This document shows, piece after piece, positions 36,370 through 43,828 of a DNA stretch of 56,989 bases (positions within the stretch are counted from its first letter, which is position 1; the number at the start of each line of letters is the position of its first letter). The DNA lies in the NCBI GenBank assembly GCA_964524145.1, contig CAZGCA010000034.1:1-56989 (forward strand). The letters are read 5' to 3'. The translations under genes and the position numbers were made by a program. The DNA is from CAZGCA01 sp964524145 (lineage in GTDB: Bacteria; Hydrogenedentota; CAZGCA01). The notes under the pieces were generated by a model. The model was not told where the DNA came from. It searched no databases and saw only the letters and a list, made by a program, of their open reading frames with translations.

Positions 36370-36743
36370 AACCTGTGGACCTGATCGTCGCCGAAGTGCG
36401 CGCCGAGAAGCAGTATTCCGCCCGTGCGGTGATGAACCTGTTCGAGGCGAGTCTCGAGCAGGAGGCGTCGCTCCGGCAAAGAGCAGCCGATCTGCCTCAT
36501 ATCGCGGAAGCGGAGTACCGATACAGCGGCGATTTGCTCGCGCTGGCATCGCTTGCGCGCAGCATCGAGTTCACCCAGAAGAACCTCGTACGCACCCGGT
36601 GCAGACTTAAGGAGCTTGCCGCGACCCTCGAACAACAGCTTACGCTCAAGCTGCTCGAAGGGGACGATCTGTCCCCACAAGAAGCTGCATTGCTCAAACT
36701 CGCACGTCAGTTAGACCATGGCGACCTGGCTTCTGCAAAGTAG
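36351..36743 (+). CDS. Small hypothetical helical protein
   Basis: 130 residues from ATG 36351, which lies within the last codons of nth. The product is charged and mostly helical (VAEVRAEKQYSARAVMNLF, then EASLRQRAADLPHIAEAE) with an EFTQKNLVRTRCRLKEL coiled-coil-like stretch. No domain recognised; no membrane segment. It overlaps nth and follows in the same direction, so it is probably co-expressed. The longer frame from 36285 is not favoured because it would run far inside nth. Whether it is translated is moderately supported. Confidence 0.5.
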   Translation: MLEQLLKPVDLIVAEVRAEKQYSARAVMNLFEASLEQEASLRQRAADLPHIAEAEYRYSGDLLALASLARSIEFTQKNLVRTRCRLKELAATLEQQLTLKLLEGDDLSPQEAALLKLARQLDHGDLASAK

Positions 36744-36750
36744 GCTCAAT

Positions 36751-36870
36751 ACGAAGCACCCCACGAATAGGTGCGGCTGTCCCGACCACATTCTTAAGCA
36801 CCGGTTGTCGACTTCACGAAACCACTCCAATGGCCCGTATTCATTGACACTGCTGCATTCAGCGTGGTAT
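36751..36870 (+). repeat. 120-bp direct repeat, copy 1 (decayed tRNA promoter)
   Basis: Matches 36911-37030 at 115 of 120 positions by eye. It carries the same TTGACA (36844-36849); after an 18-bp spacer the would-be -10 is TATGTT (36868-36873), whose last three bases come from the adjacent hairpin element. The offset between copies is exactly 160 bp. Confidence 0.9.
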
Positions 36871-36873
36871 GTT

Positions 36874-36903
36874 CTCGTTCCCACGGAGGACCGTGGGAAC
36901 GAG
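36874..36903. repeat. REP-like hairpin, type A copy 2
   Basis: A perfect 13-bp stem (CTCGTTCCCACGG / CCGTGGGAACGAG) with loop AGGA. It fills the 40 bp between the two 120-bp repeat copies (36871-36910), together with flanks GTT and GGTAAAA that are also found at the third copy. Confidence 0.9.
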
Positions 36904-36910
36904 GGTAAAA

Positions 36911-37030
36911 ACGAAGCACCCCAAGAATAGGTGCGGCTCTCCCGACCACATTCTTAAGCACCGGTTGTCGACTTCATGAAACCACTCCAATGGCGCGTAT
37001 TCATTGACACTGCTGCATTCAGCATGGTAT
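36911..37030 (+). repeat. 120-bp direct repeat, copy 2
   Basis: The copy directly upstream of the tRNA gene. Five single-base differences from copy 1. Its 3' end contains the working tRNA promoter. Confidence 0.9.
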
Positions 37031-37033
37031 CAT
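37004..37033 (+). promoter_or_regulatory. tRNA-Arg promoter
   Basis: TTGACA (37004-37009), 18-bp spacer ending in an extended TGG, TATCAT (37028-37033). Transcription would start about 25 nt before the tRNA. Confidence 0.7.
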
Positions 37034-37065
37034 CACTGTCGAATGGAGCGTATTCAGTGTTTTTT

Positions 37066-37140
37066 GCGCCCGTAGCTCAGCCAGGATAGAGCAGCGGTTT
37101 CCTAAACCGCGGGTCGGAGGTTCGAATCCTCTCGGGCGTA
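37066..37140 (+). tRNA. tRNA-Arg (anticodon CCU)
   Basis: A full cloverleaf folds by hand: acceptor GCGCCCG/CGGGCGT (one G-U at the first pair), D-stem GCTC/GAGC, anticodon stem GCGGT/ACCGC with loop TTCCTAA (anticodon CCT at 37101-37103), T-stem GGAGG/CCTCT with TTCGAAT. The discriminator is A (37140) and the 3' CCA is not encoded, so it must be added by nucleotidyltransferase. It reads the AGG codon. The following PHP gene starts 25 bp later. Confidence 0.96.
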
Positions 37141-37165
37141 CATAGAGAAAATCGCGGACGAACGT

Positions 37166-37840
37166 TTGACTGAGGTGATCGATCTCCACACGCACACGCT
37201 GCTGAGCGACGGTGCCTTGCTCCCTGTCGAGCTTCTTCGACGTGCCGAAGTGAATGGGTATGCGGTGTTGGGGATCTCGGACCACGTCGACATGTCCAAT
37301 CTTGACTTCGTGGTCCCTCGCATCGCGGCCGTTGCCCGCGAGTGGAACGTTGCGGCAGACACTGCGGTGAAGGCTATCCCCGGCGCGGAGCTAACCCACG
37401 TGCCCCCGAGCCTTATCGGCGAGCTTGTGGAGAAGGCGCGAGGGCTTGGGGCGCTGTACGTGGTCGTTCACGGCGAAACGACAGCCGAACCGGTGGCGAC
37501 GGGAACCAACCGGGCAGCGATAGATGCCGGTTGCGATATTCTTGCGCACCCGGGGTTGATTGCCGCTGCAGACGCTGAACTCGCAGCAAAGAAGGGTGTA
37601 CTGCTCGAGATTACGTCGCGCCAAGGGCATTCACGAGCCAACGGTCACGTGCTGCAGGTTGCCCGAAAAACGGGTGCGGGAGTGGTGATAAACTCGGATG
37701 CGCATGCACCCGAGGATATACTCACGGCAGGCGATGTCGAGAGTGTCGGCAGAGGAGCCGGGATGTCGAACGCGGAGTTGTCGGAGGTGCGGAAAGCCGC
37801 CCGGGAATTTGCCGAACGGCTTCTCGTCCAAGCGGGTTGA
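37166..37840 (+). CDS. PHP-domain histidinol phosphatase-like protein
   Basis: 224 residues. The start is TTG 37166 (GGA about 8 bases upstream) or GTG 37175. The metal-binding set of the PHP fold is complete: DLHTHTLLSDG at the N-terminus, GISDHVDMSN, PGAELTHV, VVHGETT, LAHPGLI and NSDAHAPED. These are typical of the histidinol phosphatase-like PHP group, but no his genes are nearby, so the substrate is open (phosphoesterase in general). Cytoplasmic. Likely first gene after the tRNA in a plus-strand run. Confidence 0.86.
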   Translation: MTEVIDLHTHTLLSDGALLPVELLRRAEVNGYAVLGISDHVDMSNLDFVVPRIAAVAREWNVAADTAVKAIPGAELTHVPPSLIGELVEKARGLGALYVVVHGETTAEPVATGTNRAAIDAGCDILAHPGLIAAADAELAAKKGVLLEITSRQGHSRANGHVLQVARKTGAGVVINSDAHAPEDILTAGDVESVGRGAGMSNAELSEVRKAAREFAERLLVQAG

Positions 37841-37890
37841 TCAGACATGGAGATGTTAGTAAGTTTTGCGTTGATCGGGAGGTGTGCGAG

Positions 37891-38412
37891 ATGAGACGGA
37901 GAAGGTTTTTGCATTTAGAGACCGGCGTTGTGGTGCTCGCTCTGATTATCGGTGGCTGCACATCGTTGGGCAGCGAAGTGGCGGAAGAGGGTGAGGAAGA
38001 CGTCTTTGTCGCCACTGAGCCCTCTGTGCAAGAGGCGCAAGTGCTTGGTCTTCCGACTGCGGCAAACATGCGGTTCGATGACGTGCCGATACCTGAAGGT
38101 CTGATCCTGAACCATCCGAAGTCATTCATATTCGAGAACCAGGAACAGCGGATCGGGTACCTCGTGTACGAAGGGAAAATACCTCAGGCCCAGGTCATCC
38201 AGTTCTTCCTGGAAAATGTTCCCCAAAAAGGGTGGAACCTGGTGGACGTGTTCGAGCACGACACGACGGCTTTGACGTTTGAAGCCGACCGCGCGCGGTT
38301 GGTTATCCGAGTTGTCCCTGACGGCAAGAACTGCATTAGCGAGGTATATCTTACGCCGGGGAAGGCGAACCGCATGTCTCCGTCGCCGGCAACCAGCGCG
38401 TTCGGGAGGTAG
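37891..38412 (+). CDS. Small lipoprotein of unknown function
   Basis: 173 residues from ATG 37891, with GGGAGGTG six bases upstream. The signal RRRRFLHLETGVVVLALIIGGC ends in a lipobox (IIGGC), so the mature protein would be lipid-anchored in the envelope. Residues about 55-150 form a domain with the pattern RIGYLVYEGKIPQAQVIQFF followed by GWNLVD, DTTALTFEAD and a strand LVIRVVPDG, a small alpha/beta fold I cannot name with certainty. The tail is Ser/Pro-rich. Followed 31 bp later by the NTF2-like gene. Confidence 0.78.
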   Translation: MRRRRFLHLETGVVVLALIIGGCTSLGSEVAEEGEEDVFVATEPSVQEAQVLGLPTAANMRFDDVPIPEGLILNHPKSFIFENQEQRIGYLVYEGKIPQAQVIQFFLENVPQKGWNLVDVFEHDTTALTFEADRARLVIRVVPDGKNCISEVYLTPGKANRMSPSPATSAFGR

Positions 38413-38443
38413 CCAGGCTGCATACCGGCAGTCTGCAGTGCGC

Positions 38444-38920
38444 ATGCGAAGGCTCTGGGTTCTTGTTGTTGTGGTCGCTGGTGTTGCGTGCCGGACGTCG
38501 ACTCCTAACGGTCGCAACGCGGAAACGATTGCCGCGCCGCCGCCTGTCGAGATGTCGGAGGACGAACGCGCGATTCGTGACGTGCTGGCGACCGTCGAAG
38601 AGGTCATGGAGCAAGAGGATTTGTACGGCGTGTTGAGGCACGTTTCTGCATCGTATCACGACAGCGAAGGAAGAGGCTACGCGGATCTGAAGGCATTTCT
38701 TCAGACAGCGTTCAGCAAACGTCAAAAGATAGATGTCGTGCGACAGGACATTAGTGTGAAAGTATTTGGAGACAGAGCCATAGCATCCGAATCGTTCAGC
38801 ACGTATTGCGAACTGGAAGATCTCCCGTCACGGGTGTCAGGCAGGATGTCCATCCACCTCGAGAAGGTGGCGGGCAGATGGCTCATAACCGAATGGGGCT
38901 TGTTACAACAGGAAGAATAG
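38444..38920 (+). CDS. NTF2-like exported protein
   Basis: 159 residues from ATG 38444; the ribosome site is weak and the longer frame from 38279 overlaps the lipoprotein gene. A hydrophobic leader (LWVLVVVVAGVAC) ends in a Cys that could be lipidated, though the lipobox GVAC is imperfect. The remainder fits the cone-shaped NTF2/SnoaL-like fold: helix AIRDVLATVEEVMEQEDLYG, then strands KIDVVRQDISVKVFGDRAIA and a final GRWLITEWGLL. Such domains bind small ligands or act as chaperone-like modules. The stop abuts the next start directly. Confidence 0.72.
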   Translation: MRRLWVLVVVVAGVACRTSTPNGRNAETIAAPPPVEMSEDERAIRDVLATVEEVMEQEDLYGVLRHVSASYHDSEGRGYADLKAFLQTAFSKRQKIDVVRQDISVKVFGDRAIASESFSTYCELEDLPSRVSGRMSIHLEKVAGRWLITEWGLLQQEE

Positions 38921-39697
38921 ATGCCGATCAAGGCCAAACCGCTTAAGCGGAAGACAAAGTTGGAAGAACGCGAGTTGCCGTTCGACAGATTCGTAGCCAG
39001 CCTGAAGGCGAACAGCGAGAAATACGCGCTGCTCGGTGCCGTCGTTGTCTTCGCGGTCATATTCCTTATCGTGTATTCCAGCTACTCGGGCAAACGCGAG
39101 GTCACCGCCATCGAGGTTTTTGAACAGGCGCTGGCGGCAGAGACCGACGAAACGAAAATATCGCTGTTCGGCGAGGTCGTGAACGACTACGGCCGCTCGC
39201 CCGTTACCTATCAGGCGCTCTACTACCTGGCTGAAGCACATTACCGAGTCGGCAACGTGGAAGAGGCCCGCGAAACGTTTCAGAGATACCTCAAGAAATA
39301 CTCCAAGTCTCAGCTTGCACCCGAGGCCCAGGAGGCGCTTGGACATATTGAAGAGGATGCGGGTGCGTTTGCTGATGCCGTCGTGCTGTATCGCAAGGTC
39401 GCTGAAGGTTACCCCACAAGCTTTGCTGCCCGGCGGGCGTGGCTCAACGCAGGTCGCTGCTACGAAGCGCTCGGCGACAAAACTGCCGCAGTAGAAGCGT
39501 ACACGAAGGTTGTGTCTCTGCACCCCGGAAGCACGTGGGCTGAGAAGGCCGAGAAACGCCTCGTTCTGCTCGAAGAAGCGGGGCCAAAACCAGCGGATGG
39601 ACAGACGCTGGACATCTCTTCCGAGGTGACCCAGCAGGAAACCGAGGAACCGCAGCCTGGGTCCGAGCCCACGACGTCATCGCTTTTACCACAGTGA
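38921..39697 (+). CDS. Membrane-anchored tetratricopeptide repeat protein
   Basis: 258 residues; ATG 38921 directly follows the preceding stop. A basic cytoplasmic head (1-38) is followed by one helix (KYALLGAVVVFAVIFLIVY, about 35-53). Four to five TPR-like helix pairs follow (ALYYLAEAHYRVGNVEEARE, AWLNAGRCYEALGDKTAAV). The tail is acidic and Ser/Thr-rich. The layout resembles YfgM, an inner-membrane TPR partner of the secretion machinery, and also BamD-like scaffolds. TPR repeats bind proteins, so it probably works with the two small envelope proteins encoded upstream (inference). Confidence 0.83.
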   Translation: MPIKAKPLKRKTKLEERELPFDRFVASLKANSEKYALLGAVVVFAVIFLIVYSSYSGKREVTAIEVFEQALAAETDETKISLFGEVVNDYGRSPVTYQALYYLAEAHYRVGNVEEARETFQRYLKKYSKSQLAPEAQEALGHIEEDAGAFADAVVLYRKVAEGYPTSFAARRAWLNAGRCYEALGDKTAAVEAYTKVVSLHPGSTWAEKAEKRLVLLEEAGPKPADGQTLDISSEVTQQETEEPQPGSEPTTSSLLPQ

Positions 39698-39745
39698 GAT
39701 GACGAAACAGATACGGAGCTCCTCGTTCTATAGGCGTGAACAGCG

Positions 39746-41671
39746 ATGGGCGGCTTTTGCGGACTTTCATACACTGACGTAGAACGCGTTCCTGAATCCA
39801 CTATCCTTCAGCGCATGTGCCAAACCATGCGACATAGGGGACCGGACGGGGAAGGGTTTCACGTCGACGGAGGCATTGGGCTCGGCGCGCGGGTTCTACA
39901 GTTACGTCATTCCAATGCAGCTCAGCCGGCGAGCAACGAGCGCGGCACCGTATGGGTTATGCTTGATGGTGACGTGTTCGTGCACGAAAGCGCCCGTGAC
40001 GTCGCGGGTCTGAGCGTGATTACGGAGAGCGACGCGGACGCAATAGCACGGCTCTACGAGAAGTTCGGCGTTGATTTCATTCAAAAGACAGATGGCCAAT
40101 TCGCAATAGCCGTTTGGGACACCGAAAGACGTACCCTTCACCTTTTCCGAGATAGAATTGGCTGCCGGCCGTTGTTCTATTTCCATAAGAGTCGAGGACT
40201 GACATTTGCCTCGACAGTGAGCGCGATTCTGGCCGACACTGATTGCCGCCCGGAGGTCGAGCTCGGAACGATAGACGCACTTTTCAGCTTCGGCTTCGTG
40301 CCCCATCCCAAAACCATGTTTCGCGGTATTAGCCAGATCAACCCGGGGCATGTTCTCACGTGGAGGGACGGCCACGTGACAGAGAGGTGCTACTGGGAGT
40401 TCCGGTACGGCGAGCCGGAGGAAATGCCCGATGATTCGTACGCTGAGAGGCTCAGGGAGCTCATTCACAAGGCCGTTGCCAAACGAGTGGAATGCGACGC
40501 TCCTTTCGGATCGTTTCTCAGCGGGGGAGTGGACTCGAGCACCGTTGTGGGGATGATGACGCAAATCCTCGGGCCTGGCGTTAAGGCGTTCTCGGTGGGG
40601 TTTGAAGAGGAGGAATACGACGAGTTGGGCGATGCACGCATTGTCGCCCGGCATTGCGGTGCGGAGTTGCACGAGGCTGTCCTGAAGCCCGAGATGGTGC
40701 CGCCGGTCTTCGAGAACATTGTGCGCCATCACGAGGTGCCCTTTCACGACACGTCCTGCCTTCCGACGTACTTCGGTGCGAAATCCGCGAGTGAACACAT
40801 TAGACTTGTCCTTACCGGCGACGCACCTGACCAGCTCATGGCAGGGAGTGGGAAACACAAATTCTGGACGGCGAGAGCGTCGCGCGCAAAATCACTGATA
40901 AGGAGAAGCATCAGCAGGCTTGGATGGTCATCTGCAAAATTGCTCGGATTCCAGCCGGTAACCACGAGCTTGCAGGACAAAGTGTTGCGCAAGTTGTATC
41001 GAGATTCGCTCCCGATTGAGCACGAGTTCTTCGAGCACCAGAGTCGTGCGCAGCTGTTTCTCAAGCAGGCGCTCTACTCACCCGACCTCCTCGATATCGG
41101 CACGCTCGATGATCCGTTCGAGATTGCCCGCCCGTATTTCGAGAAGGTTGCAGATAGGAGCTTCCTCGAGAAGATACTCTTCTACGACATTTCGTTCTAT
41201 TTGCCCGACGACCTGATGGTCAAAGTTGACAGAATGACCATGGCTCATTCGCTGACGGCGCGGTACCCTTACACGGACGCCGCCATTCTGGAGTTGGCCG
41301 GACTTATCCCTGACAGGCTGAAGCTCAAGAGGAACGGTGACGCTACTACGAAGTTCGTGCTCAAAGAGGCCGCAAGAGACATTCTGCCGGAACGGCCTGT
41401 AGCCAAGCCGAAACAGGGATTTGCCGTACCGCTTGAGGAATGGTTGCGGGCTCCGCTCTCGGGTTACGTCAAGGGCATTCTCCTGGACAACGTCTCTCTT
41501 CAAAGGGGGTACTTCAACGAGCGTTTCCTGCGAGACATGTTGAATCGGTTCTTCAAACAGCAGACCGATCATTCAACGGGATCAGCCACATTTCTCGTTT
41601 GCCTGCTTACGGTCGAGCTCTGGCACCGGATTTTCATTGATGGTGCCGACACATTCCGGTCTTCACAATGA
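39746..41671 (+). CDS. Asparagine synthase-like amidotransferase (atypical N-terminus)
   Basis: 641 residues. The N-terminal class II glutaminase-like domain (1-200) has the conserved MRHRGPDGEGF and DGQFAIAVWD blocks. The synthetase domain has the PP-loop SFLSGGVDSSTVVG near residue 258, then FSVGFEEEEYDELGDARIVA and the C-terminal VDRMTMAHSLTARYPYTD. The start reads MGGFCG, so the nucleophilic Cys is residue 5, not residue 2 as in MCGI; it cannot become the free N-terminus after Met removal alone. It could still be processed, or may use ammonia. Next to it is a methyltransferase gene, as in surface glycan or natural-product loci. Confidence 0.87.
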   Translation: MGGFCGLSYTDVERVPESTILQRMCQTMRHRGPDGEGFHVDGGIGLGARVLQLRHSNAAQPASNERGTVWVMLDGDVFVHESARDVAGLSVITESDADAIARLYEKFGVDFIQKTDGQFAIAVWDTERRTLHLFRDRIGCRPLFYFHKSRGLTFASTVSAILADTDCRPEVELGTIDALFSFGFVPHPKTMFRGISQINPGHVLTWRDGHVTERCYWEFRYGEPEEMPDDSYAERLRELIHKAVAKRVECDAPFGSFLSGGVDSSTVVGMMTQILGPGVKAFSVGFEEEEYDELGDARIVARHCGAELHEAVLKPEMVPPVFENIVRHHEVPFHDTSCLPTYFGAKSASEHIRLVLTGDAPDQLMAGSGKHKFWTARASRAKSLIRRSISRLGWSSAKLLGFQPVTTSLQDKVLRKLYRDSLPIEHEFFEHQSRAQLFLKQALYSPDLLDIGTLDDPFEIARPYFEKVADRSFLEKILFYDISFYLPDDLMVKVDRMTMAHSLTARYPYTDAAILELAGLIPDRLKLKRNGDATTKFVLKEAARDILPERPVAKPKQGFAVPLEEWLRAPLSGYVKGILLDNVSLQRGYFNERFLRDMLNRFFKQQTDHSTGSATFLVCLLTVELWHRIFIDGADTFRSSQ

Positions 41672-41767
41672 TGGATGTAGTAGCCGGCGGTGATGAGAAC
41701 CTCTTCGACGGGAACGCTCGAGGCTTGTCGCAAACGATGAAACGCAGTTCCGAGTGGTGAATTGTCG

Positions 41768-42673
41768 ATGCCTGAAGACCTTTTTTGCAGACAACGCGAT
41801 GACGAGTACTTGGCACTGCTGCGCGAGGAGGCAGAATTCTGGGCAGAGGGTGATGCCATAAGCGACTTCTGCTGCGCCAAGCTCGCTGCTCTCTCGCCAT
41901 TCGACAGGTACACAAACGAGATGTTGACCGGCTCGGAGACCCGGCGATGGTGGGAACTTGTCGGCGAACGCGGACCGTTTGATTCTGCATGCACCTTGGG
42001 CGGCGGTTCGTTAGTACTCGAGAGAACACTCGTTGAGCGCGGGTGGGTCCAGCATTTTGACGTCTTTGATGTGAGCCCGAAGGTCATTGCGAACACAAAG
42101 AAAGGCCTCCCCGAGCAGTGCGCGGATGCGTTCGACTGTCACGAAGCCGATCTCAACTTCTGTGACCTCGGTGACAGGCGATACGACATGGTGCTTGCAC
42201 TGAGTTGTCTGCACCATATTGTGAATCTCGAACATGCCGCGTTTGCTATCAACAAGACACTCAAGCACGGTGGCAAGCTGTTCCTGTACGACTACGTGGG
42301 AGAGCGAGGGTTGGAGGCTTCAGCTGAGAAGATCGAACTTGTGAACCGCGTTTACTCGATTATCCCGCGCAAGTACAGGACCGACAAACAGCTCGAACGG
42401 ATTGACAGAAGCCTTCTGCCTCATGGTAACACTGCAAGCCCTTTCGAGGCGGTGCGGTCCGACGAGATACTTGGAGTCCTCGAACGTTACCTCGTTCCGG
42501 AACATGTTGCGTCGTTCGGTAGTCTCTACGTCTGTCTCTGGCAGAGGCTGAACAGAAAGTTTCATCGCAGGTCCGATCTTGTCGGGTGGATCATCGAGAT
42601 CGACAGAATAGTAAGCAAGACGGGATACGTGTTGCCCGCTTCGGCGTTCGGCATCTACGCTAAACGACCCTGA
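41768..42673 (+). CDS. Class I SAM-dependent methyltransferase
   Basis: 301 residues from ATG 41768, with GGTGA about 8 bases upstream; an in-frame TTG at 41762 is less likely. The SAM fold is seen as ACTLGGGSLVLERTL (motif I, slightly atypical G-G-G-S), HFDVFDVSPKVI (acidic ribose-binding loop) and YDMVLALSCLHHIVNLE followed by LKHGGKLFLYDYVG (post motif). The N-terminal 80 residues (ALSPFDRYTNEMLTGSETRRW) may recognise the substrate. Cytoplasmic. It lies 96 bp after the asparagine synthase-like gene and ends 15 bp from the convergent radical SAM gene. Substrate unknown. Confidence 0.85.
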   Translation: MPEDLFCRQRDDEYLALLREEAEFWAEGDAISDFCCAKLAALSPFDRYTNEMLTGSETRRWWELVGERGPFDSACTLGGGSLVLERTLVERGWVQHFDVFDVSPKVIANTKKGLPEQCADAFDCHEADLNFCDLGDRRYDMVLALSCLHHIVNLEHAAFAINKTLKHGGKLFLYDYVGERGLEASAEKIELVNRVYSIIPRKYRTDKQLERIDRSLLPHGNTASPFEAVRSDEILGVLERYLVPEHVASFGSLYVCLWQRLNRKFHRRSDLVGWIIEIDRIVSKTGYVLPASAFGIYAKRP

Positions 42674-42688
42674 GAACGGGCATCCTCA

Positions 42689-43828
42689 TCACGCGGTCCA
42701 CACGCCGGGTATAGTCGCCTCGCACTTCGGACACTTACCGTTCTTGATCGTGTTCTTGATGATTATATAGCCCTGGCGCCGGATAAGGATTTCATTACAT
42801 TCCGGGCAGTACGTATGCTCGCCGGGATGGCCCCGCACGTTGCCGAGGTAAGCGAACCGGAGGCCTGCGTCGCGCGCGATCTTTCTGCACCGTTCGAGCG
42901 TTCTGACCGGAGTGCGCGGCAGGTTCTGGATCTTGTACATCGGATGAAACGCCGAGAAGTGAATCGGAACGTCCGGACCGAGTTCGGAGTATACCCATTT
43001 GGCCATCTGCTCGATCTCTTGCGGACTGTCATTGAGCGTCGGGATTATCAACACGACAAGCTCGAACCACATGCCGAGTTCCTTGAGCAGCACAAGCGTG
43101 TCGAGCACAGGCTGCAGGTGACCACTGCACGTCTCGGTATAAAACTTTTCCGTCATCGCTTTAAGATCGATCTTGACACCGTCAAGAACGGCACACAGCT
43201 CCCGCATCGGTTTTTCGAGAATGTAGCCGTTCGAGATCATCACGCTTTTGACCCCTTCCTTCCGAGCCGCCACGGCGCAGTCGTACATGTACTCATAGAA
43301 TATGACCGGTTCTGAGTAGGTGTAAGCGACCGAAGCGCTACCGGTTTTCTTCGCGTCTCGGGCAATATCTTCGGGGGTCATCTTGTAGCTTCGGACTTGT
43401 TCAGGCCTGAACTGGGAGATGTTCCAGTTCTGGCAGAACTTGCATTCCATGTTGCAGCCGGCGGTCGCGATCGAGAACGCCTGTGTACCCGGCAGGAAAT
43501 GGAAGAGCGGTTTTTTCTCGATAGGGTCGACATGGTACGTACATGGTCTTGAGTGGACAAGCGTGTAGTACGTGCCATCCTGGTTTTCGCGGACACCGCA
43601 GTATCCCCGTTCGCGGTCGCCTATAACACATTCTCGCGGACAAAGCTCACACTTGATCTTGAGCTCGTCGAGTTTTGTGTAGTGGCGGGCTTCGACGACC
43701 GGCCAGGATCCGTCGGCACTGATCAGCGGGTCGTCCCCGGAGGCGGCCCCTGCGGTCGAGGTCAAGCAGGCGGCACACCCTGTAACACCGAGATGTGTCA
43801 GGAATTCGCGTCGCGACTGGTTGTTCAT
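42689..43828 (-). CDS. amrS: AmmeMemoRadiSam radical SAM protein with Tat signal
   Basis: 379 residues from ATG 43828, whose start overlaps the upstream stop as ATGA and which follows AGGTGG. A twin-arginine signal (SRREFLTHLGVTG, 5-17) ends in VTGC, a possible lipobox. CELCPRECVIGDRERGYCG (60-78) is the family's N-terminal Cys cluster. The radical SAM motif is CNMECKFC (Cys125, 129, 132). Two C-terminal CxxC pairs (CPEC and CPKC) look like a zinc ribbon or rubredoxin-like knuckle. This matches the AmrS component of the AmmeMemoRadiSam trio, whose reaction is unknown. Export of a radical SAM enzyme is unusual. Confidence 0.88.
   Translation of the reverse strand: MNNQSRREFLTHLGVTGCAACLTSTAGAASGDDPLISADGSWPVVEARHYTKLDELKIKCELCPRECVIGDRERGYCGVRENQDGTYYTLVHSRPCTYHVDPIEKKPLFHFLPGTQAFSIATAGCNMECKFCQNWNISQFRPEQVRSYKMTPEDIARDAKKTGSASVAYTYSEPVIFYEYMYDCAVAARKEGVKSVMISNGYILEKPMRELCAVLDGVKIDLKAMTEKFYTETCSGHLQPVLDTLVLLKELGMWFELVVLIIPTLNDSPQEIEQMAKWVYSELGPDVPIHFSAFHPMYKIQNLPRTPVRTLERCRKIARDAGLRFAYLGNVRGHPGEHTYCPECNEILIRRQGYIIIKNTIKNGKCPKCEATIPGVWTA

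Noticed and set aside
36874..36903. Type A hairpin as a rho-independent terminator
   Set aside because: Strong stem, but followed by GGTAAAA rather than a T-tract, and found at sites unrelated to gene ends.
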